Positions 1-11,754 of a stretch of 64,000 nucleotides of DNA are shown piece after piece (positions within the stretch are counted from its first letter, which is position 1; every line of letters begins with the position of its first letter). The DNA comes from Vesta saturnalis (taxonomy: Eukaryota > Arthropoda > Insecta > Coleoptera > Lampyridae). Location of the stretch: assembly GCA_036346205.1 (NCBI GenBank), contig JARFJB010002134.1:600501-664500 (forward strand), in the 5' to 3' direction. A program made the translations under genes and the position numbers. The notes beneath the pieces are model-generated. The model was not told the origin of the DNA. It did not search any database and saw only the letters and a program-made list of their open reading frames with translations.

Positions 1-1345
1 CAAATCACTATAGATCAAAGCAAACAATCAGATCAATAATAATGAATCAAAGCAATTAAGCAAATCAGTCAAATCAATTAACCTCAATCAATTCAAACAA
101 GAAGCTGTGTTAACAATTCTTCATAACCTTCAGGTAACGATTCTCCCACTGCATATACCTAGTTCCTATGAGCGACGACTTACTTTGTAGATAAGGCTAA
201 CCGATACTCAGGGCTGGTACTCTCCGTAAAACGTGAGGACACCGGTGTGGGAAAACAGTCGATCACCAGTAAATCAGTAAAATTCTATATTGTACGTGTA
301 TTGACCTAACCTAAAATTTTGTGTGTATAAACCTAACATAATACGCTCGTATTGACCTAACCTAAAAACCGTGCGATTATTAGTCTAACCTAATACTTAC
401 GTGCATTGAACTAACCTAGATACGAGAGAAATGGGATGGACGAAAGAGGCGAGAGAATCGTGAGAGTGAGATACGTGCGGGAAACGATGGAGACGAGGGA
501 GAGGAAAGAGAGAGAGAGAGAGCAAGTCGTGGTAGCTGAGAAGCGTAAGAGGCAAGAGGGGAGAGAGGGACCGGAGTTACGAGAGAGACGTGAGAAACGA
601 GCGAGGCAAAGGAAAAACGGTAGAGACGAGGGAAATGAGATAGACGAGGGACACTGTCTAATGATAATGATGAGCCTGGCTAAAATAAAACAACATCCTA
701 TAGCTGCCTTACGAAATGAAATCGATGTTAGCTCCATAACGCTTGTGCATTATCAAAATTGTAAGTTGTCGTACTAAATGAAATCGATGTTAGTTTCTTT
801 ATAAATCTAGGGCCCTTTTTACCAGAGGTATTTCCGAATTTGCGTGATATTATTATTATGGCTGTCTAATAATAATGATAAGCGTTGGGTAAAATAAATC
901 AGAGAGTTTTATAGTTGTCTTACGAAATAAAATCGGTGTTAGATTCAAGTCACATGTGTATTATTAAAATTGGAAGTGAAAGCCAGCTTGTTTATTTATC
1001 CCCAGGAATTTGTAAGTTATGATTTGATTGATTGAGATTGATTTGCTGAGAGTACCAGCTCTGAGTGTCGGTTAGCCTTATCTACAAAGTAAGTGGTCAC
1101 TCATAGGAACTAGGTACATACAGTGGAAGAATCGTTACCTGTAGGTTATGAAGAATTGTTAGCGCAGCGTCTTGTTTGATTTGATTGAGGTTGATTGATT
1201 TGACTGATTTGGTTAATTGCTTTGATTGATTATGATTGATCTGATTGTTTGATTTGATTTAGAGTGATTTGTTGAAATTGATTCGCGTAATTGATTTGTT
1301 TGATTTGATCGAGTTTGATTGATTTGGATTGATGTATTTCGCTGA
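1..1345. repeat. Foldback element with GATTGATT-type arms
   Basis: The left arm (1 to about 275) and the right arm (about 1020-1275) are near-perfect reverse complements over more than 200 bp. The shared core runs through TCGGTTAGCCTTATCTACAA and CTCATAGGAACTAGGT. The outer parts are degenerate GATTGATTT repeats, so the arms grade into simple sequence. The centre is unique apart from a direct duplication (about 655-735 and 863-943, starting CTGTCTAATxATAATGAT). The left edge is cut by the window start. A third copy of one arm lies at 24540-24845. No transposase is encoded, so this is a non-autonomous foldback repeat; its family is unknown. Confidence 0.75.
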
Positions 1346-1349
1346 TTTT

Positions 1350-2340
1350 GTTGGCCTATAGATCGATTTTATTAGTTTTTGCCTTTTGACAAGGACGATT
1401 TCCAATTTCCCTCCGAAACAAAATCTCTGTCAAAATTTAATTAAGACATAATTAAAAAAATAGTATTACTTATGATAAATCATAAAAACCCTTTATCTTT
1501 TTTATTTATAAGTTTAATTATGACTGAAAGCCATGATAAGTTGTGCGTAACAATGAACTAAGCTCTGAAAACGGGTGTAGACGTCTTATACCTATCTCCC
1601 ACGTTAGAGCTAGGGCCCTTTAATTAAAATTGCCTTCCATAACCATTACAGTGATCTGCATGTAGTTTTAAAATGTACCGCTAGGTGGAGACACTTCTAT
1701 TACAGAAAACAGAAAAGATGGTGCCACAAACAAATTCAAATTTTGAAGCAAGTTTCGAATACCTATATCTGCCTTACAAGTTAGAATCAGGAAGCCCTTA
1801 TTAGAATACAATTTCAAATTTCCCGCCACAACCAATCAGAATGCAGAGAACTAATCTTCCAATCAGAGCACAGCTGCTGAGTAGTGGGGCTAGGGACTAA
1901 TTAGAAGCCAGAGGGGGCGGGTACTAGCACAACCAACCAGGTGAAAGGATGCGTGTGGCTTAGTCTTAGCCTCGCCTTAATACACGTACAACCAATCAGG
2001 TCAAGGGAATGGGCGTGACCTAGTCTTAGAGGCCACAAGGGCCTTATCTAGTCTTAGCGTCAACCCCCTGGTCCTCTGCGCGCTCATTTGCCTACTCTCT
2101 AGGGGCTGAACTGCGAAAAAAGGTTTCTTAATACAGCTAAAAGAGCCCTAATTAGGGGTGAAAATGCCGTCAAGGTGCTGAAAATTTCATCAAGGGGTTG
2201 AAAATCGCCCCGAAAGGCCTACTCTACGTCTAGCCCCATTCGCACCCCTACCCATTTTGCTCTGTACGGGCCGGGGGCGTGGCTTACCCCCACTCCATTT
2301 TGTCCCATGCTGACCTCATTCTACTCATTCCCATAGGTAT
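1350..2340. repeat. Non-coding stretch with dispersed repeat similarity
   Basis: No gene is visible. About 1660-1830 (a TTTTAAAATGTACC stretch, CTATTACAGAAAA, then TTAGAATACxATTTCAAATTTC) resembles 24290-24520, so this is a dispersed repeat. Part of the stretch (about 1900-2290) is noticeably more GC-rich than its neighbours and carries repeated CCAATCAGGT motifs. Confidence 0.4.
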
Positions 2341-3540
2341 GATTAACCATAACGTTAATAGCGTTTCATTTGCATTACTAGGATAATTAAGGTTATTTTG
2401 ATTCTATTGTAATTATTCTTTTATTACTTTCGTTATGAAAACTATTATAATTAGGGTTATATAATAATTATTTTATCATTATGATTAATAGTAATAACAG
2501 CGTCATAGTTGTATACCGTCATTTTTAGGATATGTATGATTATTTTGATACTTTTTTTTAATTACTAGTTTAGTATAGTTCTTACGTACACTATTGCATG
2601 ATTTTTAGAATAATTACGATTGTTTTCCTATTTTAGTATTATCGTCATTGTAAATATTTTCATAATAATAATCATTTGTTATATTACCTTCAACATTAAT
2701 ATTATAGTCACTATTATCATATTTATGGTCATAGAACAGTTTTGCTTATTTTGATACCTATGGTTATTATTTTAGTATTACCGTCATTCTGAATATCTTA
2801 TAATCATTTGAATTTATTAACATTAATATTTTTACTGTATCATCACTAAATCAATATAGTCACACTAAGTACAACTTTATAACTTGATTCTTACAGGTAT
2901 TGCCGTCTTATTACAGGGTGTAATTAAATAAACATTTTTAATATATCTTTAACCGTGTAAAAAGATTTTTGTGTTTTAGTTATCTATAATGATAGAACAA
3001 TATCGGTTATATTGATATCTATTATTATTATTATTATTATTATTATCATAACTAGTACTATAGTTATAATTGATTATATTTGTTTCATTAACATTAATGA
3101 TATTATCTATATATTTCCATAATCATGGCGACTATTAGGATAATCATGATTATCTTGATATTTGCTGTATTAATTATTGTATTATATTTTGCATACTAAT
3201 ATAATTATTATTTTCTGCATGTACACTATTAAAAAAAGTTCATTTGATAATTACATTATCGTCATAATTAATATTATTATCATTAACATCATTATCTTTA
3301 GGTGATAGTTATAACAATTTCAGTTATTTTGGTACTTATAACATTATTACTGTATAGTATCATCAGTATAACTAACAGTATAGCTTTACTGGCTGCCTCA
3401 CGCATTCGGCACACATAATAAAGTGCACGATTTTGGAGGTATAGCAGGGACGGCACCTTCTCTCTTAACCTCTGCAAGTGCTAATTATTTTACTTTACCT
3501 TAATCGTTCGCCGGTGATATAACTCGAAAGCAACTCAATA
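2341..3540. other. AT-rich intergenic DNA with an (ATT)n tract
   Basis: About 1.2 kb of very AT-rich DNA dominated by ATTATT-type words, with a pure (ATT)n microsatellite at about 3021-3047. I see no coding potential, structured RNA or transposon end. Confidence 0.6.
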
Positions 3541-3545
3541 CCTCG

Positions 3546-3549
<4 letters not shown>

Positions 3550-3602
<53 letters not shown>
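3550..3602. repeat. (TA)n microsatellite
   Basis: Uninterrupted TA dinucleotide tract of about 26 copies, directly abutting a headless SINE copy on its right. A second pure (TA)n tract lies at about 3918-3956. Confidence 0.95.
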
Positions 3603-3605
<3 letters not shown>

Positions 3606-3752
3606 CACATTCCCCTGGGTAACTAGAATGTTTAATAAAACCTAAAATACATTGAAAGATAAACAATTTGATAACATAAAATGCAGGTGTTCCGTTTGAA
3701 AAAATTACAAATCTACATTTTGAATCACTCGATATGCAACTAGGATAATGTT
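3601..3752 (-). repeat. SINE family A, body only (tRNA head missing)
   Basis: Nearly identical to 22530-22675, starting ATTAACACATTCCC and ending GATATGCAACTAGGA. In the second copy that last segment joins a tRNA-like head; here the head is absent and unrelated sequence follows. The element is therefore on the minus strand and lacks its tRNA-like promoter. Confidence 0.75.
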
Positions 3753-3914
3753 AGTTTTTTACTCTTATATATTTTAATTTTTAATCTTGATAATTATAGA
3801 ACCAAATTGAGGTCGATTTAGACCTAAAAATCACCGTAGCTCTTAGAATACCCAGTAGAATATATTAGTATATGTATCAAAAGGATGGTCACAACGAATA
3901 GAATCGAAAAACAT

Positions 3915-3917
<3 letters not shown>

Positions 3918-3956
<39 letters not shown>
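3918..3956. repeat. (TA)n microsatellite
   Basis: Pure TA dinucleotide tract. The 3960-4700 stretch to its right has no recognisable gene; it is more GC-rich to about 4450 and includes a G-run near 4445. Confidence 0.9.
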
Positions 3957-3959
<3 letters not shown>

Positions 3960-4799
3960 CATGGTTTTTTAGGTATCTTGCGCGTCGTGGTATCCGTCTC
4001 GGCGGATAGAAAAAAAACAGTTTGCGATATGCGGCATGGGCGCCGAATGCACTGGGTGTCGGATCGCGATAAAAGTTGACGTTTGGAGGTATCTAACGAC
4101 GACACGCACGAAAATGCCACCATGCTTTCTTCGTCGCATTTTCCAATGGATTGATTGATTTTCAGTTGGGGAAGTGGGAGAGGGGTAGAGATGTTGTTTT
4201 CGACGGTTTGTGACGCCGGTAGGCAATACTCGCAACGAACGGTCTAAGGAGGAAGGAAGTGGGGACATTTAACGGAAGGCGTGTGCGGTAGGTCAGATAT
4301 CAATTTTATCGAGATATGCGTCTTCAAAATTTTAGCTCTAGGTCTATACGATATCACTGAACCGTACGTCTAATTTCGAATAGAGAGCGTTTTTCGCTTC
4401 TGGATCTCCCAGAAGCATACAAAACTTGTGGGTGGTCGTGAAGAGGGGGGGGGAGACTTTTTACGTTAACCTGCACTATTAACCTTTGCAAGTTAATATT
4501 AATATTACTTTCATTACAGTTGTATCATTAAGGAACTATCAGCATAATTACGATTATTTTGCCGGCTGATTGTAATATTGTATCATAATCTACAAATTTT
4601 ATCATCAATATTCATAGCGTTTTATTATAAGTAACGTTATAGTCATTATCATTATTTTAAGGCTTTGTGTAATTACCGTCATAAACATTATAATAAGTAC
4701 CAGTAACGTTTGCGGTTTCCGGCAGGATGTAAACATCCTGGTGCTAGCGGGCACGACATCCTGTTGCTAGATATTCTATCCTGCTTGATACCAATTTCC

Positions 4800-5005
4800 T
4801 ATGATAAGCGCCACTACATACTAGAAGGACGAAATTTACAGTTTCCAGTGAGATGTCACTCATATTTAATACCGGTGTTATGGTTTGGGGTGCGTCACGT
4901 TCTTAAATGTTGTCTTGGTCTTCCAGATCATCGACTTGATCATGTTTGGTACATAATAGTTCGAAGATTAAAAGTACTGTTAATGGCGCTTAGCCCCCTA
5001 ACAAT
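4800..5005 (+). pseudogene. Tc1-like transposase scrap
   Basis: Read in mixed frames, the segment shows ILEGRNLQFPV then GVMVWGA, the block around the second beta strand of Tc1 transposases, followed closely by LDHVWYIIVRRLK, which resembles the catalytic-glutamate block (IEHVWDxIGRRL) of that family. The interval with the second catalytic aspartate is missing, and the glutamate position reads D, so this is an internally deleted, dead remnant. Family identity comes from short motifs only. An unrelated chance open frame is the alternative. Confidence 0.5.
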
Positions 5006-5671
5006 CTGGAGGGCATAGATCATCCGGTGCAAAACATGCCACTATACGGGTAAGTGCTAATACTGCTATTAGTATCTTATAGCACTTATTCGTTAAGTTT
5101 TGTTAGTGAAAACTGGATAGTTTCCTACACTAGTGATAGGCTCTAAACCGAATCCAAGTTTTGCAATATTTCCATGTTCATAAAATATATCAAAATTATA
5201 GCGTTATCGTAATCGGTGGTGTATTTGATATGGAAGTTTTGTGGATTAAAATGACTGTATTTAGATTAAGGGTTGATTTCCTCTAAACTAGCACTTACTC
5301 CTTAGTAGTATTACTGTAGACTTTAATTTATTTATCGTTAGCAGTATCATTACGCAGAGTCAATATGTGTATTTGATTTTGAGAATGTGTTAATATTAAT
5401 GTATTGTAAAGTAATTAGATTTACAGAAATCTGTAACTTGTAACGGAAAAGCACGATGCTGTATCAAAATTTTAATAAAAACGTTTTTATGCAAATGAGT
5501 TGGTAATTATAAATTTAATAGTAATTAAATCAATTCCTCCCTTGTTGCGTCAGTAGTTTTAATTATGCTAGTGCTCCATACTGCGCCGTCTCTTTCTCCG
5601 TTCAAAGATAAACCTCTGAATCTCCTATTTTTCCACGAGATCTGTAGTTTTGTTTGTCGTAGACGAAGTTT

Positions 5672-5731
5672 TATAAATAGAGAACGTTAATACATAAAAT
5701 GAATTTAGTACACGCGAGAGTTTATCACTGA
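5672..5731 (+). promoter_or_regulatory. Candidate TATA box and short upstream ORF of the Mth-like exon
   Basis: TATAAATA at 5672-5679 lies about 58 bp before the receptor start codon, which predicts transcription from about 5702. A ten-codon upstream frame (ATG 5699-5701, stop 5729-5731) ends 5 nt before the main ATG at 5737. It would only be transcribed if initiation is slightly upstream of 5699. No clear initiator element is visible. This is inferred from spacing alone. Confidence 0.4.
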
Positions 5732-5736
5732 TAATT

Positions 5737-6298
5737 ATGAAATGTAGCGTTTTATTTAAATATTTTTTATTTACACACTTATTTGTAAGTTCGGTTTTAA
5801 ATTCTTGCGTAAACGAAACTAGAAATGAATCAATTAAAATTGCAAGTGATTTTAGTTGGTACGTGCCTACAACATTTAATAAAACAAATATAAATGAATG
5901 TGGCTGTGATACAAATGAGATTGTGTGTGTAAGAAAATGCTGTGATCTTAATTACATAGAAATAAATAAAACTTGCTCTTTTAATAATACACTCAAAATG
6001 GATTTGCCAATTTTTGAGCACCAGAACGTTCAGTTGGAAGGAGAAGATTTACCTATGATACGTTACATTACCGGGATTAATCAGTGTGTATTGGATGATG
6101 ATATGTTTTATGAGGCGCTTAAAGATGAGTTTTATATACAAGATGATGGAAGGATATGGCTACCGGCTATGAATACTTATTTTGGCCAAGAGCACTACTG
6201 TTTGGATTATAATAGTGAAAATTTAATTGTTGCAACAATTTGTATTCTTGATTTTGATATTCAAGGTTTACTTATTTCAGAAAGATTAACTGTTGTCG
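5737..6298 (+). CDS. Methuselah-like GPCR, first coding exon (ectodomain)
   Basis: The exon encodes a signal peptide (hydrophobic residues about 5-22), then a cysteine-rich extracellular domain with many N-glycosylation sequons. The signature is CGC...CVRKCC near residues 53-68, followed by another Cys after 11 residues. This is the Cys block of the insect Methuselah ectodomain. Further on come a Cys before DDDMFY and the HYCLDY block that precede the membrane domain in this family. The frame runs to ...LTVVG, where GTAAGT at 6299 is a consensus splice donor; the in-frame sequence beyond it (to a stop at 6358-6360) is intronic. Mth-like proteins are adhesion-family-related receptors of the plasma membrane implicated in stress and lifespan; ligand unknown. 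No seven-transmembrane exon was found downstream, so the gene continues outside the window, lies across a long intron, or is an orphaned exon. No frame lesion is seen. Confidence 0.8.
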
Positions 6299-7130
6299 GT
6301 AAGTTCTTGTTTTTTTTTTCTTGCTGCAGTATGTCAGTTTTATTGATTTTTCAAAGATAATGCGGTAGTTTTAGTTTTACAAGGAAATTTTAATTTAAAC
6401 GGGTAAACGAGTAATCTAGAGTTGTTAAGTTAATTGTTATTTACTTAGGGATTGCTAGTTGTTGATAAGACAATTTAAATAATGTTTATGTACACGTGTA
6501 TGTTTTCATGGTATAGTAGAATGTCCTTATAAACATTAAATTTGCATATTGAGATTGATAGTAATTATCAATATTGATCTTGTGAGGGATTTATGGATGA
6601 AAATTCACAGTTGGTGGTTTTTAGCTTTGTCAACAAAAAAGCTTTTAGTCGGTGAAAGATTAATCATTTTAGTGCGCATATAATTTCCCCCATTCTAATG
6701 GGAAATTCATATTATTAATCATATTGGGTGAGGTGGATTCGTATTTGTCATTTCTATCTTAACAACTAAACACCATATAACAATTTTGACAAATATGTAA
6801 TTTATACAGTTATGTTAATAAGAATGTCGGTTATTGTCTGGAAATGTGAATTTTAGTAGATTCAGTGTTTTTGTATTACATTGTCATTTAATACTAATAA
6901 TGACTCTGCTCGGCATTTGGCCTCGTTATTTTAAAATAATTTTGGGACGATCGGTCGTTTTCTTTCATTTACAAGCTTTGCTCTCACGGTAGTAAGTTCA
7001 ACTTACCGCCCTTGAGAAAATAATAAAATACTTTTTCCATAATGAACATTTAAGAGCTCAAATTATTAATTATCAAACTTAAAATATACCTATAGAACAA
7101 TTAGCACCATAATTATTAGAAATAAATGGT
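6299..7130 (+). other. Presumed intron 1 / intergenic, no gene seen
   Basis: Begins with GTAAGTTCTTG, a strong donor. The sequence is AT-rich and I found no acceptor linked to a transmembrane-coding exon, no transposon end and no RNA gene. Confidence 0.4.
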
Positions 7131-7138
7131 ATTTTAAT

Positions 7139-7480
7139 TTCTTCAAGTTCAGCTCCAGCTGATTTCGGGTAAAACAGTACCGTGTGTCTCGATTTCGGTG
7201 GTTTTGCGGGATATCTCAAGAACGGCTTGAGATAGGAGTTGCGGTTTTCGAGTTCCGGTGCTACTTTTTTAATTAAACGAAAGATGGACTAAACAACATT
7301 TCGTGTCTAATATACAGGGCAATCTTGAAGATTTGTCATTTTGGGACCTTTCCAAATCCATGTTAGCAAGTAACATAGAAATAAAGTGAGAGCTGATACT
7401 GGTAGATTTTTTACGTAGAATCAAGTGGCGTATAGTTTGATTCAGATAAAGTTGGGTATGAATCATTCTTAAAATAACAC
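7139..7480 (+). repeat. Solo inverted-repeat arm of the long-TIR transposon family
   Basis: About 300 bp matches the reverse complement of 20500-20790. Shared words include ACCGTGTGTC, GGTTTTGCGGG, ACGAAAGATGG and GTTAGCAAG. It is thus the left-arm version of a terminus otherwise seen at the right edge of the 15.1-20.8 kb element. No matching right arm lies close by, so it is a solo arm or the remote end of a larger composite. Confidence 0.65.
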
Positions 7481-9130
7481 AACTTAGGATTTAGACCAAG
7501 TAAGTCTTCATTAAATCAGCAAAGTTTCTTTTAGTTAATATTTTTATCGGTAGATGTCTCCACATAAATTTCCATAAAATGTCCAAGAAAGTTGAAAATT
7601 ATTGAATGTTTTGTATATTTTAAACTAGAAAAATTATCCATTTATTTTATTGATAGAGTCAAAAATATTTTGCTGCGACAGTGAATTGTTATAATGTAGG
7701 GCATGGTTTGATTATAATTACATACCATCATACATAACCTATACAGTGTGGGTGTCTACTGTGTGGACAGAGCATTTCTCTTTAACTATTAGTGATATCA
7801 AAACTAATTTTAGTGTGGAAATACACGATCATTGGACCTACATTCTAAACATATTTAGGTATATACAGGGTGGTTGACAAAAATATGCCAACCCAAAGTA
7901 TAGAAACTTGTATCTGTATCACTAACCGTTCTGAAGATATCGTCACTTTAGTACCAAAATAGAGTTAACTTTGGAACCACGATGCGAGCGTTGTCACCAC
8001 GATTTTGTAAATCTGTTTACACCACCGACTATTAATAATAGTCTACTAACAAACAAACTGGGAAATTTTTCGGAAACATGTAAAACTATGCAGAATGATT
8101 AACTTACGCGAAATGCAATTTTTCTCAATTTTTTCAAATGCAACACCCTGTATATTTTTTCACATTTCGATTCCCCGTCAAAAGTAGATATTAATTGATA
8201 ATAGGTTTCATAGCTGTAAGAGATATTGACGCTTTATTTGAAAATACTCACATATACAGGAGAACAAATAAAACAAAATCCAGAGCAAATAAAAAAATAC
8301 GAATGCCAAATAAATTCTTTAAGTGGTAGGAAAACTTAATTAATAACTAAATAAAATAATTCTCTACACTTAAAAATACGTTGAACAAGTAAGCATAAAC
8401 GAATAAAACCATAAATTCAAATTAAATGTTCAAAATGCTGACACGCCTAGCTAAACACTTTGAAATTCGCTCGGTAAACGAAAGATTTACTCGCAACAAC
8501 ATCAGAGGCGAAATGGATTGAAACGCAGCTCTAATTCTATTTTAATATCTTCATGTGTGGTGGGAGGATGTTGGTAAACTTTTTCTTTAACGTAGCCCCA
8601 AAGAAGGAAATCAAGGGGCGTAAGATCCGGTGATCTGGCTGGCCAGTTTTGCACGCCACCTCGCCTTTCAAACTCATCGGATAATTTCTATGAAGATATT
8701 GTCTAACGTTGATTGCATAGTGTGGAGGGGCGCCATCCAGTCCAAATTACATCGTAGGAATATTTTCTACCTCGATATTTTCCAAAAGCTCGGATAAATC
8801 ATTTCCCAAAAACTGTAAATATCTTTCTCCAGTAAGACTCCCAACAAAGAAAAAAGGACCAACCACATTAAAATAGATTATACCACCCCACACATTAACT
8901 GACCATCGATGCTGGTGATCAACAACTCTTAACATGTGTAGATTAGTATATGAATAGTGATGATAGTTATATGTGTTAATATTGCCATTATTGTGAAACG
9001 TTGCCTCATCCGTAAATAGAATGTTGTTAACAAAATTGGGTTCTTCATTAAGTTTAGTAGTGACCCATTGGCAGAAAGATTCATCATTTTGAAAATCTAT
9101 TTCACTTAAAGCTTGATGTTGCACGATATA

Positions 9131-10500
9131 CACTACGTTTCAAATGAAATGCTATGATCTTGAAAATATGGTAAAATGATGCTTTATTAACATGTATAAT
9201 ATGATGAAATTTTGAAGGCAAAATATTAACAGTTAACAAGAAAATGTTAATAGTGTGTAGCATCGCCACGCACAGCAATGCAGGCGTTCACTCTCCGAGG
9301 CATGCTTTCTATGAGATGGTCTATATCCTCCTGACGCATTTCATCCCAGGCTACCTGGAGATGGTGTCGTAATTCATCCGAGTTGTTTGAGAGCCTTAGT
9401 AGTTGCCTTATTCTTCGACCCACCATGTCCTATACATGTTCAATAGGCTAAAGATCTGGCGATCGCGCAGGCCACGGCAATACTGGTACCTGAACTTGAT
9501 CCAGAAACCTTCTTGTAACATGTGTGGTATGTGGTCTAGCATTATCTTGTTACAAAATACCATTTGGCAACGTTTGCATTAACGGTACTACCACTGGCTC
9601 TAAAACATTATCAATGTAACGCTGAGCACTTAATGTGCCTAGAATGAACACAAGAGGAGATCTTCCACCAACACGTATGGCACCCCAAACCATGACTCCA
9701 GGTGTTAAGCCTGTGGATCGTCTTTCAACAAACTCTAAATTTCTACGTTCTCTTAGAAACCGCCGCACCTTCTGACGACCATCGTTTCGCCACAAACAAA
9801 AACGCGATTCGTTGCTGAAGACGATGTTATTCCATTGAAGGCCCCAGTCACGCCGCTTTTGACACCATGCCAGTCTAGCAGTCTTATGCTCTTGAGTTAA
9901 CTGGGGTCAGACGATACGACTGTAAGCCAAAAGACTTAATTCTCCTGTAGATTGTTCACATTGATAGGTGACGACCTGTCACCGCGACAGACCTTGTTGA
10001 CTGAAACCGATCTCTTGTGGCCATCCGTCTAAGAAGTCGTTCTTCACGATCATTGGTGTTGCGTAGCGGTTTTCGACTGGGACGAAGTCATTGAATACCT
10101 TCTTCATACCAAAAAGACCAAATGCGGGCCACCGTGGTGTGGTCTCGATTAAGACTTCTGTCGATTTCTCGAAATGACAAACCTGTTTCTTTCATGCCGA
10201 TAATTCTACCTCTGTCAAAATCTGAAACTTGGGCAAAGTTTCGTCGTTGTCTTATTGGGGCATTTTTTCAGAATAAATGTGTCAGTTAAACAACAAACAA
10301 TTGACACTAATCGACTAGATTTCTTAAAATGTATAAATAAAAATTGTTGATAATCGATGTTAACAGTGGTGCATAATGACTTGTTTTTTTTCATTGAAAT
10401 TTCCATCGTTTTCTATATGATACTGAAACATTATTTTGCCAAAATTTCAAAATCATATCATTATTATTTCTAAGTGGTGCATTTCTTTTGAAACGTAGTG
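9131..10500 (-). mobile_element. Tc1-like element nested in the DD41D transposon
   Basis: The termini are 22-bp inverted repeats: CACTACGTTTCAAATGAAAT at 9131 and the complementary GAAACGTAGTG end at 10500, with one mismatch. The left flank is TA as expected; the right flank reads CA, so one target copy is mutated. It interrupts the transposase reading frame of the surrounding element, hence it is the younger insertion. Confidence 0.85.
9250..10265 (-). pseudogene. Tc1 (DD34E) transposase pseudogene
   Basis: Reading the minus strand from 10265, the order is a decayed HTH region, then FSNESRFCLW (first catalytic position, D changed to N), VERRSTGLTPGVMVWGAI, a stop before QDNARPHTT (second Asp), RSPDL, and PIEHV with the catalytic Glu 34 residues after the second Asp. 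The C-terminus includes MPRRVNACI. The only long open piece is 9550-9795. Multiple stops and the D-to-N change show it is dead. In life the enzyme would cut and paste the element at TA sites in the nucleus. Confidence 0.85.
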
Positions 10501-11754
10501 CAGTTTGTTCTTTTAATAAAGCTGCGAACTGTATTTCTATTTAGGTCTAGGTGTGTACTTAGCTCTTTGGTACTAATTTGCTAATTTTATATGAGATGCC
10601 AAAACTTGAAACTCAACTTCTTCATTTGGGCTTGTTTTTGCGCGCTTGAGATAACACACACTTCCAGAATTTATAAATCTATCAGCTGCATTCATAAACG
10701 AATCTTTCTGTGGCTGTCTTCCCTCTGGGTATACGTAGTATAAACGGGTAGCCAGCAAAGCATTTCTTTGAGCATCGCCGTAAATAAAGATCATATCGAT
10801 CATTTCTTCTTTGGAAAAATTCATTTTATACAAAAATTGACAATTCAAAAACACAAATTAATGGAACAATATTTTAATGATTATACAAACGTTAAAATAA
10901 TAGATGCAATTGATCCTCTTCATTACAAAAAATATACAGGGTGTCGCATTTGAAAAATTGAAAAAAATTACATTTCGCGCAAGTTAATAATTCTGTATAG
11001 TTTTATATGTTTTCGAAAAATTTCCCACTTTGTCTGTTAGTAGACTGTTATTAGTAGTCGGTGGTATAAACAGATTTACAAAATCGTGGTGATAGATACA
11101 GATTTATATACTTTCATTCTAAATATAACAGTGAACCCAAAAATGCAAAAATGTACAGTGTTCCATTTAAGAAAATACAGGTTTGGGTTGGCAACATATT
11201 TTTAGAATGTAGGTCCAATGATCGTGTATTACCACACCAAAATTGGTTTTGATATCTCTAACAGTTAAGGAGCAATACTCCGTCCACGCAGTAGACACCC
11301 ACCCTGTATACTTTGAAGTAAGTGATTATAATTCGGGTGGAAAAATTGATAAAAGCTGCAATTAGTTTGTTATTCTCCAGATTTATAACAACCCTTCTAG
11401 AAGCATAATTATTGCTTTGTAATCGACATAATCCTTGTAGATACTTTACAATAACATAGATATCGATACATTTGTGATTATTTTATTCTTGTAGAAGAAA
11501 ATTTGTACAGTGTAATGTAGTTCGAAGTTCAACGAAATTATAGATGTTTAATATTTTAATTTAGCACACAGTTTAAATAGATTTCATGTTGCTCCAAGTT
11601 AAATGAAAAGCAGTTTACATAAGTCAGTACATGTATTCAGCCCACCTATTGCAGAGTTATTAATATGTTATGGAAAAATTAGAATATTTATATGACATTG
11701 GAATTAAAACACTTAAATTAAAAAAAAAATTATTCAGTATCAGTATCCCTCTCA

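Larger units (their letters stand above)
8502..10824 (-). pseudogene. DD41D mariner-like transposase, split by a Tc1 insertion
   Basis: The N-terminus starts at 10822-10824 (MNFSKEEMIDMIF...), a helix-turn-helix domain of the type that opens many insect long-TIR transposases. It runs to about 10573 and then decays. After the Tc1-like insertion (9131-10500) the catalytic core resumes: ILFTDEA (first Asp), NVWGGI, then DGAPPHY (second Asp, in another frame) and RSPDLTPLDFLLWGY. Counting across a small lesion, 41 residues separate the second Asp from the Asp of PLDF, as in rosa-like DD41D transposases. Stop near 8502. At least two frame lesions plus the insertion make it inactive. Confidence 0.8.
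7742..11308 (-). mobile_element. Tc1/mariner element (DD41D type) with layered long TIRs
   Basis: The arms 7742-8152 and 10935-11308 are reverse complements. The outer end reads TACAGxGTGGGTGTCTACTG on both sides. Each arm contains further inward terminus-like motifs: TACAGGGTGG at 7864 and a TACAGGGTGT(T/C)GCATTTG end at 8152/10935. Inside lies a minus-strand transposase pseudogene, itself split by a 1.37-kb Tc1-like element (9131-10500). Structure and protein agree with a Tc1/mariner superfamily element; the layering suggests successive acquisition of terminal repeats. Confidence 0.85.

Noticed and set aside
300..420. CCTAACC words suggesting insect telomere (TTAGG)n
   Set aside because: They are scattered and interrupted, not a tandem array, and recur inside another interspersed repeat at 22.98-23.03 kb.
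436..777. 113-codon Arg/Glu-rich open frame (+)
   Set aside because: It lies in a GA-rich purine tract inside a foldback repeat, has no domain, and an equally long frame exists on the other strand.
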